A stretch of DNA of 64,000 nucleotides from Acetomicrobium sp. UBA5826 (GTDB lineage Bacteria; Synergistota; Synergistia; Synergistales; Acetomicrobiaceae), in NCBI RefSeq assembly GCF_002433005.1, contig NZ_DJHF01000021.1:12265-76264 (forward strand), given 5' to 3'. The notes below the pieces were generated by a model. That model ran no database searches. It was not told where the DNA came from and saw only the letters and a program-made list of their open reading frames with translations. The position numbers and the translations under genes were made by a program. Below, one piece after another: positions 1 to 7,012 of this stretch; the first letter of the stretch is position 1, and every line of letters starts with the position of its first letter.

Positions 1-197
1 CGGGGAGGGGATTGCCATTGAAGATGTATGAAAGAGCGACGCGAATGGCGCCCGATATGAGCTTTTACGGCGGTGGAGGGTTTAAGTCCAAGGACGAGCT
101 TTTTGACATAAAGAAGTCGAACATGGCGGGGGTGCTTGTGGCTACAGCACTTCATGAAGGATGGATCAATAAAAAGGACATAAAGGAGCTTGCGTAA
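1..197 (+). CDS. HisA-like protein, 3' end only
   Basis: This is the C-terminal part of a gene that runs off the left edge; the frame is open from base 3 to the TAA at 195-197. The visible residues include a glycine-rich FYGGGGFKSKDEL stretch and GVLVATALHEGWI. These match the last two strands of the phosphate-binding region of HisA-type (beta/alpha)8 barrels. HisA-related proteins of unknown function are known beside tetrahydromethanopterin/methanofuran genes in methylotrophic bacteria. The stop overlaps the ATG of the MfnB-like gene by one base, so the two are probably translated together. With only the tail visible, a true histidine-pathway HisA cannot be excluded, but no other his gene is present. 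Confidence 0.6.
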   Translation, partial: GRGLPLKMYERATRMAPDMSFYGGGGFKSKDELFDIKKSNMAGVLVATALHEGWINKKDIKELA

Positions 198-952
198 TGA
201 ATTCATTATTTCCTGATAGAACGGCATTTTTGGCAAGCGTCGTCTCAAAGGAAGAAGCTATTGTGGCACTGAAAGCCCATATTGACGTGGTAGACGTAAA
301 AAACCCAGCGGAAGGGGCTTTGGGGGCAGCCTTGCCGGAGACGATAAGCGAGATACGAGGCGTCGTCCCCAAGACAATCCCCGTGAGCGCCGCCATCGGA
401 GACATGCCCTATCTTCCGGGCACGGCAGCGCTTGCGGCCATTGGAGCAGCCCAGGCGGGGGCTTCGATCATTAAAGTGGGCCTTTATGGAGCTAAAACTC
501 CGGATGAAGTCCTGAAGCTGCTTTTTTCGGTATCGACTGCGTTAAAAAAGTATTGCCCAGAATTTTCATTGGTTGTCGGAGCTTACGCGGATGCTCAATT
601 TTTTGGCGGCATAGACTTTCTCGCTGTCCCGTCCATGGCGGCAGAGGCAAAAGCTGCAGGTTGTCTTCTTGATACTTTTGATAAATCCTTCGGCCACAAT
701 TTGCTTGAGATTGCCTCCATGGAGGGGGTAAGGGATTTTGTCTCGGCCTGCAGGAAGTGGGGCCTTTTTTCTGCCTTGGCTGGTTCTTTAAAACTCGAAG
801 ATATACCTTTATTATTGCCCCTTAAGCCTGATTACCTGGGCTTTAGAGGCGCGCTTTGCGAAGGGGGTCGGTCGGGCAAGCTTTCGTCAAGAAAGGTCCT
901 GGAAATTTCGTCGCTCATTGCAGGCGAAAGCAGCACCTGTCGCCGCTGCTGA
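197..952 (+). CDS. mfnB: MfnB-like (5-formylfuran-3-yl)methyl phosphate synthase (DUF556/UPF0264)
   Basis: In methanogens MfnB condenses two glyceraldehyde-3-phosphate molecules into the furan phosphate of methanofuran. The 251-residue protein is a single barrel. It carries the family DVKNPAEGALGA motif (D33, K35), K93 in IIKVGLYG, and D159/K163 in DTFDKS. These correspond to the lysines and aspartates known to be catalytic in the archaeal enzyme. It starts on ATG 197, overlapping the HisA-like stop by one base. Its 3' end overlaps the convergent kinase gene by 38 bp. The neighbouring genes resemble the other methanofuran enzymes, which supports the assignment. The product in this organism is inferred and could be a methanofuran variant. 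Confidence 0.8.
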   Translation: MNSLFPDRTAFLASVVSKEEAIVALKAHIDVVDVKNPAEGALGAALPETISEIRGVVPKTIPVSAAIGDMPYLPGTAALAAIGAAQAGASIIKVGLYGAKTPDEVLKLLFSVSTALKKYCPEFSLVVGAYADAQFFGGIDFLAVPSMAAEAKAAGCLLDTFDKSFGHNLLEIASMEGVRDFVSACRKWGLFSALAGSLKLEDIPLLLPLKPDYLGFRGALCEGGRSGKLSSRKVLEISSLIAGESSTCRRC

Positions 953-1526
953 CGGTGTTTTGTAGCGAAAGCTTCTTACTTCCGTCGCACAGCCAGACCT
1001 CTCCATTGTAGCGGGAAAGGAACCGGAAGAACATTGGATCGACCCAACTTGTGCCCCTAAGGTCCTTCACGTCATAGGGAGGAATGTTGTCTTTAAGCAA
1101 GACAAGTCTTGAGGCGTCGAAGGCTGCGGCGATAAAGCAGGCCAAGCTGTCAGAGGTTGTTTCCCAGCTTTCGGGTATTCCTCTTTGCTCCCTAAGCCAG
1201 CTAGATGGCAAAAATATAGGGATCTTTCCTGAAAGCCAGGCCTTTGATATATCTTCTTTGCCGTAGGCCGTTACGGAGTGTGGTACCTTTTCGGCAAGCA
1301 CGTATCCAAATTGGTCCATCGCCAGCACGGCCATCCAGTGAGAAGTGAAAGCCGCTAGCTTCCATTGCCTGTCGCATAGGCGCACCTCATCGGCAAATTT
1401 ACCGCCTCCCGGTACCACTATGGATTTGTGGCCTCGCAGTGACTCGCTTAAATTTCTGCATATCTCAAGAAATCGTGGCAGCCTTTCAAGGCTTCCGCCA
1501 AATTTTACTACGACTTCGACAGACAT
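915..1526 (-). CDS. mfnE: MfnE-like amino-acid kinase family protein
   Basis: A 203-residue protein of the aspartate/glutamate/uridylate kinase fold. It opens with VEVVVKFGGSL, the family's N-terminal phosphate-binding loop, followed by a second glycine loop in IVVPGGGKFAD. In archaea MfnE phosphorylates (5-aminomethyl-furan-3-yl)methyl phosphate to the diphosphate used by MfnF. The ATG at 1526 lies inside the 3' end of the MfnF-like gene (19-bp overlap), so the two are probably translationally coupled. Its 3' end runs 38 bp into the convergent mfnB-like gene. The protein is about the usual family length. The assignment rests on fold motifs and context together; the fold alone would allow other small-molecule kinases. 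Confidence 0.7.
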   Translation of the reverse strand: MSVEVVVKFGGSLERLPRFLEICRNLSESLRGHKSIVVPGGGKFADEVRLCDRQWKLAAFTSHWMAVLAMDQFGYVLAEKVPHSVTAYGKEDISKAWLSGKIPIFLPSSWLREQRGIPESWETTSDSLACFIAAAFDASRLVLLKDNIPPYDVKDLRGTSWVDPMFFRFLSRYNGEVWLCDGSKKLSLQNTVSSGDRCCFRLQ

Positions 1527-2551
1527 GACAGGTAAATGGCCAAATCCTTGGCAGCAGCATAGGCGGGAAAATGTTTCTTAACCACATCAGGGATGATCGT
1601 CTCGGCATTTAAGATTGACAGATTTGTCCGGAGGGCTGCCTGAATTCCTAAGAATTGGCCTGCTCCCGTGACTGCGGCAGGCCCCTTTACGTGAGGCTCG
1701 GAGCAAACTTGATACAGCGCGTCAACTATTAGCCCGATTTGACGTTCCTTCAAATATCCGGCCAATGGCAACAGATCTTCTGGCTTTGCAAGAGAAGCGT
1801 CCGCACATATAAGTCGAGCCAGCCGACGGGCAGCGCCCTCGGTGTTAACGGATCCGCTGTCAGGTGGGGTACAGCTGTAGTCTTCCGGGTCGATTTCACC
1901 TAAAAGAAGGTAGCAGTCTCCCATGACGGCAAAATATTCGTTGGAAGTACGATACCAGTCTCCCCTAAAGGGAAGCCGTGAGGCTAGGGCGTTGGGATTT
2001 GAGCGGATTAAGCCCGTATAGACCAGCTCACCGAAGCGCAGTCTGTCTGTGTCGTTTCTTCCTCTAACGTACAGGGCATTTTCTTTGATGGGTATTATGT
2101 CCGTTGTGGTGCTTCCCACATCTATCCATAATCCGTCGCCGATGGACCTTGCCATTTCGCGGCCTGCCGCTATCCAGTTCGTTGCCGCAAAGTTGATCGG
2201 ATCGTCCATAGCTTTTTCTACCGGCACCCACCTTTCGTTCGTGCCAAGGCACATAAGTTGGATGCTAGGAAAGGTATCGATGAAAGCCTCCAGCACGAAG
2301 CGCACACCTTCAGCTTTTGTGGTGAAACAATCGGAAAGTTCAGCCGTCATGGTGATAGCCATGGCTGTGTTGGAGAGGGGAATGTCTGAGGCAAGGTACT
2401 CAAGCACCGTCGAAAGCTTGTCGGGGTCCTTCCATATCTCAAAGGTCATATCCTTAGAGCTTAAAAAGGCAAAGTCGCCTGAGATGCAGGCGCACTTACT
2501 CTGTACCCCACCAATGTCCCAGCCCACGATCACGTCGTATGGTTTTAGCAT
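1508..2551 (-). CDS. mfnF: MfnF-like / H4MPT-linked C1-transfer pathway protein (hydantoinase-type ASKHA fold)
   Basis: A 347-residue protein with an ASKHA-type N-terminal phosphate loop (VGWDIGGVQSKCA) and a second one in LWIDVGSTTTDIIPI. This pairing is typical of the hydantoinase-A-like family annotated as H4MPT-linked C1 transfer pathway protein. Its archaeal member MfnF joins the aminomethylfuran diphosphate to gamma-glutamyltyramine. A C-terminal AVTGAGQFLG loop is also present. It overlaps the ATP-grasp gene by 7 bp and the MfnE-like kinase by 19 bp, giving a tight three-gene operon. A generic hydantoinase is unlikely, because the paired HyuB subunit is absent and the length is that of the short family. 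Confidence 0.75.
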   Translation of the reverse strand: MLKPYDVIVGWDIGGVQSKCACISGDFAFLSSKDMTFEIWKDPDKLSTVLEYLASDIPLSNTAMAITMTAELSDCFTTKAEGVRFVLEAFIDTFPSIQLMCLGTNERWVPVEKAMDDPINFAATNWIAAGREMARSIGDGLWIDVGSTTTDIIPIKENALYVRGRNDTDRLRFGELVYTGLIRSNPNALASRLPFRGDWYRTSNEYFAVMGDCYLLLGEIDPEDYSCTPPDSGSVNTEGAARRLARLICADASLAKPEDLLPLAGYLKERQIGLIVDALYQVCSEPHVKGPAAVTGAGQFLGIQAALRTNLSILNAETIIPDVVKKHFPAYAAAKDLAIYLSCLSKS

Positions 2552-3639
2552 GATAAACCCTCCACAGTGAAATCAATTTTTGGCACTGCAGGATCTGAGG
2601 GAAGCTTGTCGAGGAGACAGGCTTCCCTCAATGTCTCGGCTATGTTCCAAGTTGCAAACTTCCCCAGGAAGGCCAAAGGCGTAGTAATCCTTGGGTTTAC
2701 CTCAAGCACCTGGGGGCCCTTCGTAGTCATGATCAGGTCAATTCCAACATATCCCATAAGACCCGGTATCGCGTCTACGACAGTCTGACTAAGCCCTTGA
2801 AGGTATTCCAGGCTTGTGCCTCCGTAGGCAGCATAGTCATCTTCGGAAAGGCCAGTTTTTCCTCCTATGTACCTGAAGCTTGCGGATTTGCCATCATCGC
2901 TTTCGCTTAGGGCGATCTTTTGCTCGTTTACCGAGACGAGATATGCCTTTCCGCTGCCGGTTGCCAAAATAGATAAACTGGCTGGGAATCCTTTTATGAA
3001 TGGCTGAATAATTAAACCTCTTGAATAGGCCTTCTTGGACGTTAAAAATTCATCAAGTTCGATTTTGTTACTAAGTAAGACACTTCCCTCTCCTCCGGTC
3101 CCGCAGGAGGGCTTGACGACAAGAGGAAAACCCCACGACAGAGCCGCCTCTTTTATCGTGGTTTGGTCGCAGACTACGGCAAAAGGTGAACACGGCACTC
3201 CTTTGCCGGCAAGCAATTCAAGAAGGCGGGCCTTGTCCGATGCTATCTTTACGGCACCTGGGGCTGACCCTAAAATTATACCGCCGGCCTGAGTCACCTT
3301 TAAGGCAAGACGCGCGGATAGCCCCTGTGTCTCTGGGGCAATGAGCACAACGGGCCTGCTGCCGCAAAGCTCAAACAGTGCCCTTTCTCCTTCGTCATTG
3401 TGCACGATGTACTGGTTTTGCCCTTCGGTAGGGTCAAAGGCGGAGGAGAACCTTTCGTTCAAGATCAAAAGGGGCTTTATGTAATCCAGACGAGAAAAAC
3501 AGGAAAGCATCGTCTTCGCCATAAAGAGGCCTTCATTTGCAAACGATCTGTCGTTTTTTCCTTTAGTTTCGCCCGACGAAAAATGTTCGTATATTATTAC
3601 CTGCCGATACGAGCCTGATACATTTCTTAAAAATGGCAA
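2545..3639 (-). CDS. mfnD: MfnD-like ATP-grasp ligase (tyramine/tyrosine-glutamate ligase type)
   Basis: A 364-residue ATP-grasp protein. Visible motifs are GFPLVVKPSCGTGGEGSVLL (ATP-binding lysine and flexible glycine loop), IIQPFIKGFPAS, and a late metal-binding LEVNPRITTPL. MfnD in archaea ligates glutamate to tyramine; relatives in methylotrophic bacteria lie beside formyltransferase/hydrolase genes. The start is taken as TTG 3639, just after an AAGGTGAT ribosome-binding sequence. An internal Met at residue 40 is an alternative. It is the first gene of the MfnD-MfnF-MfnE-like operon. The substrate is inferred from context, since ATP-grasp motifs alone would also fit carbamoyl-phosphate-like or peptide ligases. 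Confidence 0.7.
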   Translation of the reverse strand: MPFLRNVSGSYRQVIIYEHFSSGETKGKNDRSFANEGLFMAKTMLSCFSRLDYIKPLLILNERFSSAFDPTEGQNQYIVHNDEGERALFELCGSRPVVLIAPETQGLSARLALKVTQAGGIILGSAPGAVKIASDKARLLELLAGKGVPCSPFAVVCDQTTIKEAALSWGFPLVVKPSCGTGGEGSVLLSNKIELDEFLTSKKAYSRGLIIQPFIKGFPASLSILATGSGKAYLVSVNEQKIALSESDDGKSASFRYIGGKTGLSEDDYAAYGGTSLEYLQGLSQTVVDAIPGLMGYVGIDLIMTTKGPQVLEVNPRITTPLAFLGKFATWNIAETLREACLLDKLPSDPAVPKIDFTVEGLSC

Positions 3640-3669
3640 TATATCACCTTAAGCAGCATCATCGACGTA

Positions 3670-4932
3670 TTACAGCCCCGCCACATATCCGTACTTTTCT
3701 ACGAACTGCTGCGGCGTCATGTTGGCGATGCGCGACATCTTGTTTAAAAGGAATTCCGATTCCAAGTCGCGCTGCTCCAAGCGTATCATGTATTTTCTTG
3801 CGATGCGATACTGCAAAGAGTCGGTATCGACGAGCCTTATCTTCATCTTGCCCGTCTCGGGATCCACGATGTCCTCGAAATTGATGGGGTTGAGCTCGTT
3901 GTTTTGGATGGCAATTACAGCGTTGGAGCCGCCCTCGGCGAGGAATTTAAAGGCACCGTAACCCAGGTTTCTGGTGTATTCTACGTCGAAGGGGTTTGGG
4001 GGAGCGCATCTTACTTCGTATCCGATCTCCTTGTTTTGGACCGATATGGAAATGCCCATCTTTTTTAGCTCGCAGTTGAGCTGCTTTTTTAAGACGTCGG
4101 AGAAGTTGATCTCAGCGTATCGGACGTGGCCGAAGTCGTCTTTTTCGATGCAGTCGATGGCCGCAAGTTCCTGTGAGGACACCTTCGATATCAGGCCCTC
4201 GGCGGCGACAATGAGGCCGTGATCTTTCTCGAGGGCGAGCCTTTTTATGATGGCGCCGCTCATTATGTCGATGACGTGATGCAGGCTTATGGTTTCGCTT
4301 TCAAATTCCTCTGGTATGATTGTGAGTGTGGCGCTTGCGCTTTTGCCTATACCTAAGGCCAAATGCCCACTGGAACGTCCCATGGTAACCACCAGAAACC
4401 AGCGTCCCATGGTCTTTGCGTCTTCCATGAGGTTCATCACCAGTTCCGCACCCAGTGCCCTAGCTGTCTCAAAGCCGAAGGTGGGCAGCCCTTCAGGCAA
4501 AGGCAGGTCGTTGTCTATGGTTTTGGGGACGTGGACGAAGTGGATGTTTAATCCCAGCCTTTCTCTAGCGAACTCCGAGACCTTATAGGCAGCGTAGGCC
4601 GTGTCGTCCCCGCCGATGGTGACGATGTGGGTAACGCCCAGGTCCACTAGGTTTTCCACGACGGTGCGCATGGTCGCCTCGCTTTTGGTGGGGTTAAATC
4701 TGGAGGTTCTTATGATACTTCCGCCTTCCTTGTGGATGCGGCTGACCTTGTCGATGGTAAGGGGGATGACCTTTTTGTTGGCCGTAGCAAGGCTTGAAAA
4801 TCCGTCGCAGATGCCCAAGACGTCCCAACCGTTGTTGCGAGCCTCTATGGTGACTGAAGCTATTACGTTGTTGATGCCCGGTGCGGGTCCTCCTCCGCAG
4901 ATTAGGGCCAATGTGTTCTCCTGAAAATTCAT
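3670..4932 (-). CDS. pfp: 6-phosphofructokinase, pyrophosphate-dependent type
   Basis: Interconverts fructose 6-phosphate and fructose 1,6-bisphosphate in glycolysis/gluconeogenesis. The 420-residue protein has the N-terminal GGGPAPGINNVI loop (13-24), GGDD at 107-110, PKTIDND at 136-142 and MGR at 184-186. In this superfamily GGDD plus a lysine in PKTID marks use of pyrophosphate, whereas ATP enzymes carry GGDG and PGTID. It is therefore called PPi-dependent and could run reversibly. A strong AAAGGAGGT site lies just upstream of the ATG. The gene stands alone, about 30 bp upstream of the methanofuran-like operon on the same strand, and could be co-transcribed with it. Confidence 0.88.
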   Translation of the reverse strand: MNFQENTLALICGGGPAPGINNVIASVTIEARNNGWDVLGICDGFSSLATANKKVIPLTIDKVSRIHKEGGSIIRTSRFNPTKSEATMRTVVENLVDLGVTHIVTIGGDDTAYAAYKVSEFARERLGLNIHFVHVPKTIDNDLPLPEGLPTFGFETARALGAELVMNLMEDAKTMGRWFLVVTMGRSSGHLALGIGKSASATLTIIPEEFESETISLHHVIDIMSGAIIKRLALEKDHGLIVAAEGLISKVSSQELAAIDCIEKDDFGHVRYAEINFSDVLKKQLNCELKKMGISISVQNKEIGYEVRCAPPNPFDVEYTRNLGYGAFKFLAEGGSNAVIAIQNNELNPINFEDIVDPETGKMKIRLVDTDSLQYRIARKYMIRLEQRDLESEFLLNKMSRIANMTPQQFVEKYGYVAGL

Positions 4933-5018
4933 AAGTCCATACCTCCTTTATTTACCGTATTTTAACTACATTTGTTTATTCTGTCTATCAGCGTATAAGT
5001 TCGGCCTGTCGCTGGATC

Positions 5019-5027
5019 TGGTAGAAT
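5019..5027 (+). promoter_or_regulatory. candidate extended -10 promoter, possible leaderless start
   Basis: TGGTAGAAT fits an extended -10 (TGn then TAGAAT). The ATG of the glycosylase gene begins 7 bases downstream, where transcription would be expected to start. No ribosome-binding sequence is visible, so a leaderless mRNA is possible. There is no good -35 box. Confidence 0.4.
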
Positions 5028-5033
5028 AATGCT

Positions 5034-5699
5034 ATGGACAAAGGGATAATTGCGATTTACGAAACTTTGCTTGATGCTTACGGCCCACAGGGGTGGTGGC
5101 CCGTTGCAGGAAGTTACCACCAGGGGGACTACGGATATCCCAGAAACGAAGAAGAGACCTTTGAGATCATCGTAGGGGCGGTGCTCACGCAAAATACGGC
5201 CTGGACGTCGGTTGAGAGGACGCTTAAAAATTTGAGGCGCATCGATGCGTTGAACCCTCATAAAATCCTTGCCTTAAGCTTGGACGCGCTTAAATCGGCC
5301 ATAAGGCCCGCAGGGTTTTTCAACCAGAAGGCGATTTATTTGAGGGAAATGGCCGACTTTTTCGTCGGATTGAAGGGGAGGACGCCATCCAGAAAGGAGC
5401 TTATGTTCGTCAAAGGTGTGGGAAACGAGACTGCCGATTCTATCTTGCTTTACGCCTACAAACGGCCTGAGTTCGTTATAGATGCCTACACGAAGCGCAT
5501 CGCTACTTCCTTGGGCCTTGCCGAAAGAAAAGCAGGCTACATGGAACTTAAAAATCTGTTTGAATCAAACCTGCCCAGGGATGTAGCTATTTATCAGGAA
5601 TATCACGCCCTGTTGGTCGAACATGCAAAACGGTTTTACAGCGGCAAAGCAAGAGCATCTTCGATAACATTTGTGGACTTTTTAAGGGAGATTTTGTAA
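5034..5699 (+). CDS. HhH-GPD DNA glycosylase, MagIII-like endonuclease III relative
   Basis: A 221-residue base-excision repair protein. It has AVLTQNTAWTSVERTL near the N terminus, a helix-hairpin-helix FVKGVGNETADSILLYA, and the catalytic Asp in EFVIDAYTKR. In endonuclease III the hairpin carries a lysine (GVGRKTA) that gives lyase activity. Here it is glutamate, as in the monofunctional 3-methyladenine glycosylase MagIII. The C-terminal four-cysteine iron-sulfur loop of endonuclease III is absent. It is therefore predicted to remove alkylated bases without cutting the strand. It starts at ATG 5034, directly behind a candidate promoter and with no clear ribosome-binding site. Confidence 0.8.
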   Translation: MDKGIIAIYETLLDAYGPQGWWPVAGSYHQGDYGYPRNEEETFEIIVGAVLTQNTAWTSVERTLKNLRRIDALNPHKILALSLDALKSAIRPAGFFNQKAIYLREMADFFVGLKGRTPSRKELMFVKGVGNETADSILLYAYKRPEFVIDAYTKRIATSLGLAERKAGYMELKNLFESNLPRDVAIYQEYHALLVEHAKRFYSGKARASSITFVDFLREIL

Positions 5700-5748
5700 A
5701 CTATAGACATTGATTTTATATATAAAGCGGAATATTGGGGTGAAGGGA

Positions 5749-6885
5749 ATGGATAATGAATTAAACAAGCATCATGAGCGCAAGCCGTACTATGAGGAAA
5801 AAATTGACCTTTATCAACTTATACAGGTCCTTTTGAAGAGAAAAAAGCTTATCGTAGGCGTGTTTTTGGTGGTTGTAATTGTTACGATTGCGGCTTCATA
5901 CATTATGAAACCGGTTTACAGGGTTTCGGCGGTACTGGCTCCGGGACAGATCTACGAACCAGAATCTGTACGCGATGCTTTAATTTGGCGTGAGAAAGAG
6001 ATAGATACGCCCGAAAACATCGAAAGGCTCATTTCGCAAAACCCTTTTCATTATGAAATATTAACTCAGTTGAGCTGGGATTACCAAGATCCGCAGAATC
6101 AATTTGATATCAAAACTAATGTTCAGCAGAGAACTAGTTATATATCTGTTAATATCGATTCTTCAGAACCGGAGAGGGCAAAGGAGTATTTATATACCCT
6201 TTTAGATAAATTGCAAGCATTTTACCGCCCCAAAATTGAGGCCAATGTTACTTTATTAAATAACGAGAAAAAACGGTTTATTAATCAAAAACAAAACATA
6301 AATAACCAAATCGAATTAATAAAAACTAATATAAAAATACTCGACACACAAAGCGAAAGACTTCAGAAACAGATCGAAGAAATAAAGAAAAACAACGAAC
6401 AAATTATCAAACAACGTGACGCAGTGTTGGCAAAAGGGCATAATCCTGAAGATGCGATGACATTATTGCTTTATTCTAATACTATTCAGCAGAATTTGGC
6501 TCAAATAGATCAATTAAATCTAAAGTTGGAGGATAACTCATTCCAACGACAGCAATTAAATAAAGATATGAAAAACTTGACAACGCAGTTGGCAAACCTT
6601 GATTTGCGCTTAGAAGAGATAGATTCTCTTCTTGTAAACATCGATATAAAAGCGAAAGAAATAAATAACATTGCCGATGGATCGGAATCCCAACAGGTTA
6701 ATTCCAAGACTAATGGCGTAGAGCTATACGGCATCAAAATCGTCCAGGAACCGACCATCGATCCCCAGCGTGTTTCTCCAAAGCGCACGCTCATGGTCGC
6801 CGTAGCGGGTGTTCTTGGACTTTTCGTGGGAATATTTGCAGCCTTTGCAGCAGATTTTTGGCAAAGCCATAAGGTTTCGGCCTGA
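5749..6885 (+). CDS. Wzz-type chain-length determinant (stand-alone)
   Basis: An inner-membrane polysaccharide co-polymerase-like protein of 378 residues. It has a cytoplasmic N terminus with IDLYQLIQVLLKRKKLI, a first membrane helix (about VGVFLVVVIVTIAASYIM), a long charged Gln/Asn/Lys-rich periplasmic coiled coil, and a proline-containing stretch (DPQRVSPKRTL). A second helix (LMVAVAGVLGLFVGIFAAF) ends the protein. ATG 5749 is chosen because GAAGGGA precedes it; an upstream in-frame TTG at 5710 lacks such a site. It has no tyrosine-kinase domain. It lies 22 kb from the polysaccharide locus. The middle of the gene is AT-rich compared with its neighbours. It may set the length of a second glycan. 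Confidence 0.8.
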   Translation: MDNELNKHHERKPYYEEKIDLYQLIQVLLKRKKLIVGVFLVVVIVTIAASYIMKPVYRVSAVLAPGQIYEPESVRDALIWREKEIDTPENIERLISQNPFHYEILTQLSWDYQDPQNQFDIKTNVQQRTSYISVNIDSSEPERAKEYLYTLLDKLQAFYRPKIEANVTLLNNEKKRFINQKQNINNQIELIKTNIKILDTQSERLQKQIEEIKKNNEQIIKQRDAVLAKGHNPEDAMTLLLYSNTIQQNLAQIDQLNLKLEDNSFQRQQLNKDMKNLTTQLANLDLRLEEIDSLLVNIDIKAKEINNIADGSESQQVNSKTNGVELYGIKIVQEPTIDPQRVSPKRTLMVAVAGVLGLFVGIFAAFAADFWQSHKVSA

Positions 6886-6923
6886 ATACACCTGAATATA
6901 TAGGACGCTTTTTGTAATATTTT

Positions 6924-6932
6924 TGTTATAAT
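6924..6932 (+). promoter_or_regulatory. extended -10 promoter candidate for the MFS gene
   Basis: TGTTATAAT is a perfect extended -10 element (TGn TATAAT) in the gap before the transporter gene. A transcript from here would begin near 6939 and pass straight into the hairpin at 6947-6992. Confidence 0.5.
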
Positions 6933-6946
6933 AGTAAAAGTTGCGT

Positions 6947-6992
6947 AACCGCCTTAAATGGCTTTCGGCCAAAAGGGGCGGTTTGCTTTTTT
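6947..6992 (+). terminator. intrinsic terminator or leader attenuator
   Basis: AACCGCC (6947-6953) pairs with GGCGGTT (6977-6983), with a nested GGC/GCC stem in the loop, followed by TGCTTTTTT. It can end the Wzz-type gene's transcript. Because it also lies between a candidate promoter and the start of the MFS gene, it might regulate that gene. Confidence 0.65.
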
Positions 6993-7012
6993 ATCAACGG
7001 AGGCGTGTCGAA

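Noticed and set aside
2049..2570. Long + strand open frame opposite the MfnF-like gene.
   Set aside because: Antisense shadow; composition follows the codon structure of the real - strand gene and no family is recognised.
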